Below are positions 56,165 through 64,000 of a stretch of DNA of 64,000 nt, in pieces; the first letter of the stretch is position 1; every line of letters begins with the position of its first letter. The stretch is taken from assembly GCF_001028175.1 (NCBI RefSeq), contig NZ_AEJF01000005.1:1-64000 (forward strand). The letters are read 5' to 3'. The DNA comes from Caballeronia mineralivorans PML1(12). Its GTDB lineage: Bacteria; Pseudomonadota; Gammaproteobacteria; Burkholderiales; Burkholderiaceae. A program made the position numbers and the translations under genes. The notes under the pieces were generated by a model, which saw nothing but the letters and a program-made list of their open reading frames with translations, was not told the DNA's origin and made no database searches.

Positions 56165-57064
56165 GTCGGAAACTCCTAATAATGTCAGGCAAAATTGATG
56201 CGCTTGGCATCGGTCGTTAATCAAGCGAATCGCCCTACCCGGGCTCGGCACGATGCTGGTGTCTCCAGCGCAATGGCCGATAGCACGAGAAAAAAATCGC
56301 GATGCTTCGCTGTTTGCTTGGGTACTACTTGCTACTGCGGGTGTTGGGCGTCTGCTTCAGAGTGTGATCAGGCGGAGCAAGATCGATTCCATCTCGTAAA
56401 AACAGCGCACCCAGCCATAAACGCACAACCTACCGACCCGTTGACCGGAACCTACAAGAACCTGTCAAAAAGCCTAAGGGGAAACCCGCGTGAAGTATCG
56501 CGGTTTTTACACGGTTTCCAAGCTTACATTTCAACTTATTTATCTTGTTACATCGTCGATACACTTTGCAAGCCCTTGTTTATCAAGGCTGTTCTACATT
56601 GAGCGGACGGGTCGCAGCCGTGCTGTAAAGGCGAAAACGCTGCGATGCCATCCGGATCCGGCTACGCTGCAGTGTCCCGTCCGGCAGCCGGAATCGCCAC
56701 CAACGCCGCTTTGTCGGCAGCGGGACCGCGACGTGCTCTTACCCTGCACAGGGCGTAATTTCCGGTTCACGTCGAGGTACCGCGAACAGCACCGGGTGAA
56801 CCGCGTGCGGATCGAACAAGGTGCAAGACGCGTCTCCAGAGGGCACTGATTGGCCCTTTCAGACGACGCACTTTTGCTGAATTTCAGCGCCGGCTGATGG
56901 ATCTGCACCACGGAAAGCATTATGCGAGGCGATTTGGCTCGCTACACTCGCTACAATTCAACAATCGGTGCTGCACGCCATCGCCTCGCTCGGGCCAGAC
57001 GCGCCGCGCATGCGGCCAGGGCAAAGCATCGCGCTCAACCGCTCTACTCGACCGAAAACGACCA
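56165..57064. other. Intergenic region between glycosyltransferase and ABC gene
   Basis: About 900 bp without a supportable gene. ORFs up to 135 codons exist on the plus strand but have no family resemblance or ribosome binding site. The region probably carries the promoters of both divergent genes. No repeat or RNA is recognised. Confidence 0.45.
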
Positions 57065-58903
57065 TTGGAACAACTCACCGTCTCTCAGCGTAACGTGCAC
57101 AACGCGAAGCTAGCGAGCTATGCGCATCGCCCGCTTGCGTTCTTGTTTCGTTACATCCGCCGTCATCCGGTCGCTCACTCCATCGTGCTGGCCAGCGTGC
57201 TGGCTGCCGTTGGTTGCGCGCTCGCCTCGCAGTACGCCATCAAGCATCTGATCGACGTGCTCGGCCAAGGCCGCGGCCACCCCGGTCCGCTCTGGTCCGC
57301 CTTCATGATCCTGGTCGGCCTGATCGCTGCCGACAACATGCTGTGGCGAGTCGGCGGCTGGGTCGGCGCACACACGTTCGTCGCGGTAACGGGCGATTTG
57401 CGGCGCGACTTGTTTTCCTATCTCAGCGGCCATTCGCCCACCTACTTCTCCGAGAAACAGCCCGGCATGCTCGCGAGCCGGATCACGGCGACATCGAATG
57501 CGATCTATACCGCCGAGAACACCACGGCGTGGAACGTGTTGCCGCCGTGCATCGCGGTGATCGGCGCGATCGTGATGATCACCGCGGTCAATCCGCTGAT
57601 GGCCGCGGGCCTGATGCTGGCCTCCGCCATCCTCGCGTTCGTGCTGTACCGGCTCGCCGGCCGCGGCTCGGCGCGGCACCATACGTTTGCATCGAAGGCG
57701 GCTTCGGTTGACGGCGAACTGGTCGACGTGATCGGCAACATGGCGCTCGTGCGCGCATTCGGTATGACCTTTCGCGAGCAGAAGCGCTTCGGCTCGACGG
57801 TCAAGGCCGAAATGGTCGCGCGTCAGCAGAGCCTGCTGTATCTCGAGAAACTGCGGCTGTTCCACGCAGTCGTGACCGCGATTCTGTCGGCTGGGCTGCT
57901 CGGCTGGGCGTTGTGGCTGTGGTCGAAGGGACAGGCGACTTCCGGCGATATCGTGCTGGTCAGCTCGCTGGGTTTCACGATTCTCCACGGCACGCGCGAC
58001 CTTGCCGTCGCGCTCGTGGATGTCACGCAGCACGTCGCGCGTCTGGCGGAGGCCGTGCAGACCCTGCTCGAGCCGCACGGCATGCCGGATCGCTCGGACG
58101 CGACCGAGCTGGTGCCGCAAGGCGGTCGCGTGGACTTCGAAGAAGTCACGTTCGCGTATCCGCGCCGCCGGCCGATCCTCGATAAATTCCACTTGCACAT
58201 CGAACCAGGCCAGCGTGTTGGGCTGATCGGCAAGTCGGGCGCGGGGAAATCCACCGTGCTCGCGCTGCTGCAGCGCTTCTACGAGCCGCAGGGTGGCGCG
58301 ATCAAGGTCGATGGACAGGATATCTCGCTGATCACGCAAGACAGTCTGCGGATGTCGATTGCGCTCGTGCCGCAGGACATTTCGCTGTTCCACCGGACCG
58401 TGTACGAGAACATTGCGTACGGCCGGCCGGATGCATCGCGCGAAGAAGTGCTCGCCGCCGCCCGCGAGGCGCGCTGCACGGACTTCATTGAAGCGATGCC
58501 GGAAGGGTTCGACACGATCGTTGGCGACCGCGGCGTGAAGTTGTCGGGCGGGCAGCGTCAGCGGATTGCCATCGCGCGCGCGATCCTGAAAAACGCGCCG
58601 ATCCTGCTGCTCGACGAAGCCACGTCGGCGCTGGACAGCGCGTCGGAAGAAGCCATCCAGCAGGCGCTCGACCGGCTGATGGTCGGCCGTACGGTGATCG
58701 CGATTGCGCACCGGTTGTCGACGCTGCAGGGCTTCGACCGGATCATCGTGATGAGCGCAGGCAAGGTGATCGATGACGGTTCGCCGCAGCAGTTGCGCGA
58801 CCGGCCGGGGTTATATCGCGAACTGCTGTCGAAGCAACACGGCAAGTTGCCGCCCACGACCATGCCCTCGCAACAAATCGCCGCGAAAGCTGAATCCACG
58901 TAA
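57065..58903 (+). CDS. ABC exporter, fused permease and ATPase
   Basis: The protein has six membrane helices (from about LFRYIRRHPVAHSIVLASVL) and one ATPase domain with Walker A GKSGAGKST, signature VKLSGGQRQR, Walker B ILLLDEATSALD and H-loop AIAHRLSTLQG. It is a type I half-size exporter that works as a homodimer, similar to MsbA/lipid and peptide exporters. The start is uncertain: TTG at 57065 (PLEQLTVSQ...) or GTG at 57095 avoids a longer N-terminus lacking membrane segments (to 56897). No clear ribosome binding site decides it. Substrate unknown. Confidence 0.85.
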   Translation: MEQLTVSQRNVHNAKLASYAHRPLAFLFRYIRRHPVAHSIVLASVLAAVGCALASQYAIKHLIDVLGQGRGHPGPLWSAFMILVGLIAADNMLWRVGGWVGAHTFVAVTGDLRRDLFSYLSGHSPTYFSEKQPGMLASRITATSNAIYTAENTTAWNVLPPCIAVIGAIVMITAVNPLMAAGLMLASAILAFVLYRLAGRGSARHHTFASKAASVDGELVDVIGNMALVRAFGMTFREQKRFGSTVKAEMVARQQSLLYLEKLRLFHAVVTAILSAGLLGWALWLWSKGQATSGDIVLVSSLGFTILHGTRDLAVALVDVTQHVARLAEAVQTLLEPHGMPDRSDATELVPQGGRVDFEEVTFAYPRRRPILDKFHLHIEPGQRVGLIGKSGAGKSTVLALLQRFYEPQGGAIKVDGQDISLITQDSLRMSIALVPQDISLFHRTVYENIAYGRPDASREEVLAAAREARCTDFIEAMPEGFDTIVGDRGVKLSGGQRQRIAIARAILKNAPILLLDEATSALDSASEEAIQQALDRLMVGRTVIAIAHRLSTLQGFDRIIVMSAGKVIDDGSPQQLRDRPGLYRELLSKQHGKLPPTTMPSQQIAAKAEST

Positions 58904-58932
58904 CTTTGCTTCATCTGCGCGACTCAAGCTGG

Positions 58933-58974
58933 AAAAAAGCCGCTTCAGGTTCGTCAGACCTAAGCGGCTTTTTT
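58933..58974. terminator. Bidirectional terminator between ABC gene and otsA
   Basis: AAGCCGCTT(C)AGGT pairs with ACCTAAGCGGCTT; A6 lies on one side and T6 on the other, so it can work for both convergent genes. Confidence 0.85.
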
Positions 58975-60352
58975 ACGCCTGCAGATCGCGCATGAAGTTG
59001 TCGCGCCAGACGGACACGTTGTTTTCGCGAAGTCGCGCAAACATGTCCGCGTGACGGGCCTGACGCTCGTTCAGCGGCATCGCGAGCGCCGCGGCCAGCG
59101 CGTCCGCCATGCCGGCGATATCGAGCGGATTCACGATCAGCGCACCGTTCAGTTCCTGCGCCGCGCCGGCGAATTGCGATAAAACCAGCACACCGGGATC
59201 GTCGGGATCTTGCGCCGCGACGTATTCCTTCGCGACCAGATTCATGCCGTCGCGCAACGGCGTAACAAACCCCACATGCGACGCGTGAAACAGCGCGGCG
59301 AGTACCGGCCGTTCATATTGCCGGTGGATATAGCGGATCGGCGTCCAGTCGAGCTCCGCGTAGCGCCCGTTGATGCGCCCGGATTCCGCTTCGAGTTGCA
59401 GCCGGATGTCGCGATACGTATCCATATCGGCGCGTGTAGGCGGCGCGATCTGCACAAATGAGACGTTGTTTCGCTGCGCCGGCTGATGTTCCAGCAGCTT
59501 TTCGAACGCGCGGAAGCGTTCGACCAGACCCTTCGAATAATCCAGCCGGTCGACGCTCATAATCAGCTTGCGATCGCGCAGCGTTGTCTTGACCGTTTGC
59601 ACTTCGCGCCCGCTTTCACCGTCTTTGGCGAGAGACGCGATCTCGTCCGGATAAACCCCGATCGGATAAGCCCCCGCTCGCAGCGTCTTGCCGAAGGCGC
59701 TCACCACATTCGGCTTGCCCGCGGTACGCACGACCGAGCCATTCGCCTCCGTCTCGATGTAATCGCAAAACGCGCGCAGATCGGGCGCGGTCTGGAAACC
59801 GAGCAGATCGAACGAGCACAGCGCTTCGGCCAGCACGCGATGACGCGGCACGCTCAGCAGAACCTGGGCCGCCGGAAACGGAATGTGCAGGAAAAAGCCA
59901 ATGCGGTTCGTCACGCCTTCATCGCGCAATGCCTGGGCAAACGGGATCAGGTGATAGTCGTGGACCCAGATGACGTCATCGGCTTTCAGCAGCGGCGCCA
60001 GTTGTTTCGCGAGCCAGCGATTCACGCGGCAATAACCGTCGAATTCGTCGCGGTCGAACTGGATCAGATCCGGCCGATAGTGGAACGCAGGCCACAACGT
60101 GGCGTTAGAAAACCCGCGGTAATACTGGTCGTAGTCGCGTTGCGCGAGGCCGATGGTCGCGAACGTCACGCGGCCGCGTTCCTCCAGCGTGATGCTCTCC
60201 GGCGGCTCCGCCACCACGTCGCCGCTCCAGCCGAACCACATGCCGCCGGTTTCCTTGAGCGCGTCGTAGACGCCCACCGCCAGACCGCCCGCCGCCGGGC
60301 CGCCTTCGGAGATCGGCGCAACCCGGTTCGAAACAATGATTAACCGGCTCAC
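58973..60352 (-). CDS. otsA: Trehalose-6-phosphate synthase OtsA
   Basis: The 459-residue GT20 enzyme has [21 protein letters not shown] with the N-loop, [29 protein letters not shown], the donor segment [30 protein letters not shown] and, late, [19 protein letters not shown]. It makes trehalose-6-phosphate from UDP-glucose and glucose-6-phosphate. It overlaps otsB by 4 nt, so otsB-otsA form an operon for trehalose synthesis under osmotic or heat stress. Confidence 0.96.
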   Translation of the reverse strand: MSRLIIVSNRVAPISEGGPAAGGLAVGVYDALKETGGMWFGWSGDVVAEPPESITLEERGRVTFATIGLAQRDYDQYYRGFSNATLWPAFHYRPDLIQFDRDEFDGYCRVNRWLAKQLAPLLKADDVIWVHDYHLIPFAQALRDEGVTNRIGFFLHIPFPAAQVLLSVPRHRVLAEALCSFDLLGFQTAPDLRAFCDYIETEANGSVVRTAGKPNVVSAFGKTLRAGAYPIGVYPDEIASLAKDGESGREVQTVKTTLRDRKLIMSVDRLDYSKGLVERFRAFEKLLEHQPAQRNNVSFVQIAPPTRADMDTYRDIRLQLEAESGRINGRYAELDWTPIRYIHRQYERPVLAALFHASHVGFVTPLRDGMNLVAKEYVAAQDPDDPGVLVLSQFAGAAQELNGALIVNPLDIAGMADALAAALAMPLNERQARHADMFARLRENNVSVWRDNFMRDLQA

Positions 60353-61110
60353 GAACGTATCCCTGTAAAACCTTCAATTCCTGCAATACGCTGCAGCCAT
60401 CCGAGCAACTCACCCACCGATTCGACGCGCACATGCGCCAGCGTATCGCCGGCGCCGACCTTGATCGAGACCCCGTTGCGCTCGTTCACAACCGCGAAGC
60501 CCTTTTCATCTGTCAAATCGTCGCCGATAAACACCGGCCTGCGGCCCGCGAATGGCGGTTCATCGAGGAAAGCGAGCACCGCGCGGCCTTTATCGACGTC
60601 CTTCGGCTTGATCTCGTAGACCATCTTGCCGGGCTGCAGCACGTAGGCATCGGCGTATTGGGCGACGAGTTTCTCGGTCGCCTCGCGCGCCGCCGCGCCG
60701 CGTTCCGGCGCATTGCGGTAATGCAGCGCGAGCGCCGCGCCCTTGATCTCGAGCAGCATGCCGGGATGGGCCTTCATCACGCCTTCGAGCACGTGCTCCA
60801 TGCGCAGCAGACGCTCGTCGTTGAAACCCACACGCTGGACATCCGCGTTCGAATCGCGCCGCTCGGCGCCGTGCAAACCCGCCACGGGCAGGTCGGGCAT
60901 CGACAGGAACGAATCGATGCTGTCAATCCCGCGTCCCGACACGATCGCCACCGCGCCATTGGTCGCGCGACGCAACGCGCTCAGGATGGCCGGCACGACC
61001 GGTTGCACGAGCACGCCGTCGGGCGTGGGCGCAAGTTCGACGAGCGTGCCGTCGAAGTCGAAGAAAAAAGCGGTTGTGGCAAGCGGAAAATTGTCTGGGA
61101 GGTTTTGCAT
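60349..61110 (-). CDS. otsB: Trehalose-6-phosphate phosphatase OtsB
   Basis: The 253-residue HAD phosphatase has motif I FFFDFDGTLVELAP (catalytic Asp), motif II VAIVSGRGIDS, motif III Lys near KMVYEIKPKDVDKG, and motif IV VFIGDDLTDEKGF. It dephosphorylates trehalose-6-phosphate to trehalose. It is first in the operon and overlaps otsA by 4 nt. The 342 bp upstream (61111-61452) has no gene and probably carries both promoters. Confidence 0.95.
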   Translation of the reverse strand: MQNLPDNFPLATTAFFFDFDGTLVELAPTPDGVLVQPVVPAILSALRRATNGAVAIVSGRGIDSIDSFLSMPDLPVAGLHGAERRDSNADVQRVGFNDERLLRMEHVLEGVMKAHPGMLLEIKGAALALHYRNAPERGAAAREATEKLVAQYADAYVLQPGKMVYEIKPKDVDKGRAVLAFLDEPPFAGRRPVFIGDDLTDEKGFAVVNERNGVSIKVGAGDTLAHVRVESVGELLGWLQRIAGIEGFTGIRS

Positions 61111-61452
61111 CTATATCTGCCTTTCAGCCGGAGAAGGACCGGAAAAGTGTGCGCATGTTACCGCGCTTTGTCACCCCGTCTGGGAAAGCGGCGTTGAGGG
61201 CACATTGAGGGCTTATAGGGAAAGCCTGCGCCCGATTTCCTGCACCACGCAGATTTCAGACCCGCCTCGATAGCCTTTCAGCCTTATCTGGCGGCCCTGC
61301 GGCATAACGCCTCGGCCGTGCGCCAGCGCCCGTGTACGCCCGGCGTAAGCTTCTATTCTGAGATAGAGTCGGCACTCGGATGGCTTCGTAGACGTGCTGT
61401 TTGTTAGATAGCCATCCGCCTTGATGCACCCTACCCTCATCCGAGTTGCAAA

Positions 61453-62082
61453 ATGTCTTCCTGGTCCAGTTTTCAACGCAAGAGCTGGTTTGCCGCGCTG
61501 CTCACCGCATGGCTCCTTAGCGCCGGCCTGGCCGCGTGCTCACACCCTGACACCACGCCCTGGAAGCTGACCGATGTCAGCGGCCATCTGCCCGACCTGG
61601 ACTTCAAGCTCACCGACGATACCGGCAAATCCGTCACCGGTCAGTCGTTCGCGGGCCAGACAACGCTGGTTTATTTCGGCTACACGCATTGCCCGGATGT
61701 GTGCCCGGAGACCATGGCGCGGCTGATGCAAGTTTTGCAGCGACTCGGGCCCGACGCGAAAAACACGCGCATTGCGTTCATTACCGTCGATCCCGCGCGC
61801 GACACGCTAGCCGTGCTGCATGACTACGTGCGTGCGTTCGACGCACAGCACGCCGTCGGCCTGACGGGCACGGACGGGGCGATTGAAGGCATTGCGAAGC
61901 GGTATCGCGTGGCTTACCAGATGGAGAAACGCGATCCATCCGGCGCATACGACGTCACGCACAGTTCCGCGGTTTATATCTTCGATAGCCACGGCCACGC
62001 GCGCCTGCTCGCCACCGAAAGCGATTCCATCGATACGATTACGCACGACGTGCGCCGCGTGATCGAATCGTCGGCTTCCTGA
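61453..62082 (+). CDS. Sco1/SenC copper chaperone
   Basis: The 209-residue protein has a lipoprotein signal: WFAALLTAWLLSAGLAACSH with LAAC. The thioredoxin-like fold has Cu ligands in YTHCPDVCPET and His in YDVTHSSAVYIFD; DPARDTLAVLHDYVRAFD is typical of the family. It delivers copper to or maintains cysteine redox for the CuA site of cytochrome oxidase. No oxidase gene is near. Confidence 0.9.
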   Translation: MSSWSSFQRKSWFAALLTAWLLSAGLAACSHPDTTPWKLTDVSGHLPDLDFKLTDDTGKSVTGQSFAGQTTLVYFGYTHCPDVCPETMARLMQVLQRLGPDAKNTRIAFITVDPARDTLAVLHDYVRAFDAQHAVGLTGTDGAIEGIAKRYRVAYQMEKRDPSGAYDVTHSSAVYIFDSHGHARLLATESDSIDTITHDVRRVIESSAS

Positions 62083-62113
62083 AGTCGTCTAGAAACGGTG
62101 TAGCGCTGCGCTT

Positions 62114-62602
62114 TTACGTGCGGCGCATCCAGATGTGCGGAATGTCGTCCTCCACGTGGACATCGGAAATGGGCTCGAAACCGAAGCTGGCGTAGAAGCG
62201 CTGCAATCGAGCTTGAGCGTGCAGGCGTATCGACTGGCCGGGCCATTGTTCATGGATGAAACCCAGCGTGCGTTCGAGCATCGCCTGGCCCAATCCGATC
62301 CCGCGGAAATTGGCTGTTGTCAACACGCGACCGATGCGGATATCGATGCCTTCTTCGCCGTCAGCCGGATTCGGCAGGAGCACTCGCAGATAACCCGCGA
62401 GCGCCGGTTGTGCATCGGCTGAACGGCGATAGACAAGCAGATGCCACGCGTCGGTGTCCTGTCCGTCGACATCGCCGTACACACAGTTCTGCTCCACCAC
62501 GAACACTTCATTGCGCGCGGCGAGCATGGCGTAGACGTCGAGCGCGCTGAGGGCGTCGAAGGGCTTCCAGCACCAGTCGAATTCGGGAGATGGTTCAGTC
62601 AT
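62114..62602 (-). CDS. elaA: ElaA-type GNAT N-acetyltransferase
   Basis: The 162-residue protein starts MTEPSPEFDWCWKPFDALSA at the ATG at 62602. It has VYAMLAARNEVFVVEQNCVY, the acetyl-CoA loop GRVLTTANFRGIGLGQAMLE and QARLQRFYASFGFEPISD, ending in a HIWM segment, all typical of ElaA. Substrate not known. It is convergent with the Sco gene. The 316 bp upstream (62603-62918) contain the vapB operator. Confidence 0.85.
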   Translation of the reverse strand: MTEPSPEFDWCWKPFDALSALDVYAMLAARNEVFVVEQNCVYGDVDGQDTDAWHLLVYRRSADAQPALAGYLRVLLPNPADGEEGIDIRIGRVLTTANFRGIGLGQAMLERTLGFIHEQWPGQSIRLHAQARLQRFYASFGFEPISDVHVEDDIPHIWMRRT

Positions 62603-62881
62603 GGTTGGATCGGGTGGAGGTTCTTCAGTGCACGATGGTGTGCCAATATAGCCCGCTAGCTGGATCGCAAACTGGCAATCATGCCATTTAGACACTGCTC
62701 GGGCATGCCGAGCTGGATCATGTCATGCCGTATATCGACCGGGACCCCAACCCGCGCGCGTGCTGCACTGGGACTGGGTTCTGACGCCTTCCTGCCAGAG
62801 TCCAGCAACGCCTAAAGCGCTGGGCGGTAGCGGCCGATAAACCGTGGCGAATCGCAATTTTTCTTGCAGAGCGATGATCGG

Positions 62882-62902
62882 TGATATACGATATGTATAT
62901 CA
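62882..62902. promoter_or_regulatory. Palindromic operator of vapBC
   Basis: TGATATAC (62882-62889) and GTATATCA (62895-62902) form a perfect inverted repeat with spacer GATAT. The site lies 16 nt before the vapB ATG, where VapB/VapBC complexes bind to repress their own operon. Confidence 0.7.
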
Positions 62903-62918
62903 TGTAATGGAGGCGGTA

Positions 62919-63137
62919 ATGAGTCGAATCCTGATTGATCTGCCCGACTCGCAGGTTGAAGAGTTGGCCGTGTTGGTGGAGGTCGAGCAGCGCCCTCGCG
63001 CCGCGGTCATCCGTGATGCGATCGAGGCGTATATCTCGCAGCACAAGCCGATGCTTGGAGCCGACGTTTTTGGGCTATGGAAGAGCAAAAACGTCGATGG
63101 CCTTGAGTACCAGCAGGAACTGCGCTCGGAATGGTAA
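62919..63137 (+). CDS. vapB: VapB-type ribbon-helix-helix antitoxin
   Basis: The 72-residue protein starts MSRILIDLPDSQVEELAVLV at 62919 with GGAGG 5-6 nt upstream. The beta strand RILIDLP and helix-turn-helix AAVIRDAIEAYI match the RHH_1/CopG fold. The C-terminal tail (GLWKSKNVDGLEYQQELRSEW) is the toxin-binding part. It should bind the palindrome at 62882-62902. It overlaps vapC by 7 nt. Confidence 0.85.
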   Translation: MSRILIDLPDSQVEELAVLVEVEQRPRAAVIRDAIEAYISQHKPMLGADVFGLWKSKNVDGLEYQQELRSEW

Positions 63138-63496
63138 AGGCTCTCTTCGACACCAACGTTCTGATCGACTATCTCGGTGGTGTCAGCGCAGCAAAAAAGG
63201 AACTTGCACGGTACGAGTACAAAGCGATCAGCACGATTACTTGGATGGAAGTACTCGTCGGGACAACGGCAGAGGACGAGGCGGTCATTCGGGCATGGCT
63301 TGGATCATTCGACGTGATCGCACTGGACACTGCCATTGCGAATCGTGCGGTTGAAATTCGCAAGCAAAAGCGGATTCGCCTGCCCGATGCGATTGTATGG
63401 GCGTCAGCCCAGGTGAATTCGCTGTTGCTGGTTTCGCGTAACACGAAGGACTTTCCTGCGGATGAACCCGGCGTGCGCGTGCCCTACAAAATCTGA
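63131..63496 (+). CDS. vapC: VapC-type PIN-domain toxin
   Basis: The 121-residue protein has the PIN catalytic residues: Asp in ALFDTNVLIDYLGG, Glu in TITWMEVLVGT, Asp in LPDAIVWASAQ and the final Asp in RNTKDFPAD. It is a ribonuclease toxin neutralised by VapB. It overlaps vapB and should be translated with it. Families of this size usually cleave tRNA or rRNA, but the target cannot be told. Confidence 0.9.
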   Translation: MVKALFDTNVLIDYLGGVSAAKKELARYEYKAISTITWMEVLVGTTAEDEAVIRAWLGSFDVIALDTAIANRAVEIRKQKRIRLPDAIVWASAQVNSLLLVSRNTKDFPADEPGVRVPYKI

Positions 63497-63654
63497 AGAA
63501 AAAGCTTGATGCACGCGCAAGGGGAAAGACATGCCCGCCGACATGGATTAACGATGGCGGTGCCGCAAGCGCCGCTTCTAATTGGACGTGCGCGATGAAA
63601 CCAAACTATTGAGCGAGCGTAAGCGAATGGATTTGCTTTGGTGTATTTCGGGCA

Positions 63655-63969
63655 ATGCGCCGAAAGCACGGGCAATGGCACTTGTCGCCTGCTGCCATTT
63701 TTCGTCTTGTCAAGAAATACGGTACGCCGACCGACCTCTACCTAGGCGATATCGAGCGCGTACATTTCACGCATCCGCATAGCCGATTCGATGCCGATCT
63801 CGAGGAGCAACTCCATCGCTGGCCGGAAATTCAGGTCAGGTCCACGTTGACGCTTTTCGGGCTTCTCGCATTGTCGACGGAGACCAGATCGCTACATCAC
63901 GCGACAAGATCCTCCGGTTCCGCAGTTGAAACCGCCCGAATTTCACGAGTGCACCCAGGAAGCAATTAA
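63655..63969 (+). CDS. Possible hypothetical protein or gene fragment
   Basis: The 104-codon frame reads MRRKHGQWHLSPAAIFRLVK, then GTPTDLYLGDIERVHFTHPH and FDADLEEQLHRWPEIQVRST. The first half looks protein-like, the last about 30 residues less so. No ribosome binding site or family is recognised. The stretch 63500-63650 before it has no supportable gene. Confidence 0.25.
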   Translation: MRRKHGQWHLSPAAIFRLVKKYGTPTDLYLGDIERVHFTHPHSRFDADLEEQLHRWPEIQVRSTLTLFGLLALSTETRSLHHATRSSGSAVETARISRVHPGSN

Positions 63970-64000
63970 ATGTGTTCCGATAACCGCTAGACGGTAGATT

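Noticed and set aside
56195-56602. 135-codon frame upstream of the ABC gene
   Set aside because: Cys-rich and irregular composition, no ribosome binding site and no family pattern.

Overview
This is a GC-rich chromosomal window from a betaproteobacterium of the family Burkholderiaceae. The best fit is the Burkholderia/Paraburkholderia/Caballeronia group. The gene order carA-carB-greA, yhbY/rlmE-ftsH-folP-glmM, pstSCAB-phoU-phoB-phoR, ppk/ppx and otsB-otsA, together with an OlsB-type ornithine lipid acyltransferase, supports this. The placement rests on gene content and order alone, because no database search was possible.

Core blocks. Positions 1-860 hold the end of an NlpD-like amidase activator and a small lipoprotein. 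Positions 6.8-9.6 kb hold a Zur-type regulator, a small lipoprotein, tRNA-Pro, sixA and olsB. Positions 9.8-20.6 kb form a phosphate block: ppx and ppk diverge from each other, and pstS-pstC-pstA-pstB-phoU-phoB-phoR run on the minus strand, with candidate Pho boxes before ppk and pstS. Positions 20.9-32.8 kb carry housekeeping genes (glmM, folP, ftsH, rlmE, yhbY, greA, carB, carA). Positions 33-39.2 kb carry an MFS transporter, an MltD-type lytic transglycosylase, gloB, a methyltransferase, rnhA and dnaQ. From 52.5 kb onward come pepE, membrane proteins, a glycosyltransferase, an ABC exporter, otsBA, a Sco copper chaperone, an ElaA-type acetyltransferase and a VapBC toxin-antitoxin pair.

Accessory regions. 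Positions 1.6-4.1 kb hold a TetR regulator divergent from an SDR and an MDR oxidoreductase. Positions 4.1-6.7 kb look like the scar of a Tn4371-type integrative conjugative element: a trbE fragment fused to a DUF2274 gene, a RelE/Xre toxin-antitoxin pair, and an integrase with a one-base frameshift and Trp at the expected catalytic Tyr. A 5.5 kb island lies in the 3' end of tRNA-Val(CAC), bounded by a 48-nt direct repeat (39291-39338 and 44752-44799). It carries a frameshifted integrase, a Lit-type phage-exclusion protease, a YhcG-type PDDEXK nuclease protein and several gene fragments. A second accessory block (44.9-52.0 kb) holds an integrase remnant, an intact tyrosine recombinase with a partner ORF, and a translationally coupled pair of ATPase genes.

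The most interesting candidate is that ATPase pair (46905-52012): a 410-residue AAA/STAND-like ATPase overlapping by 4 nt with a 1292-residue protein that has its own P-loop, a winged-helix segment and about 13 nearly identical 35-residue TPR units. It sits beside defence-type genes and behind an AT-rich promoter with repeated TTATTG/CTAAG motifs. Its defence role is an inference from context; I do not recognise it as a named system.
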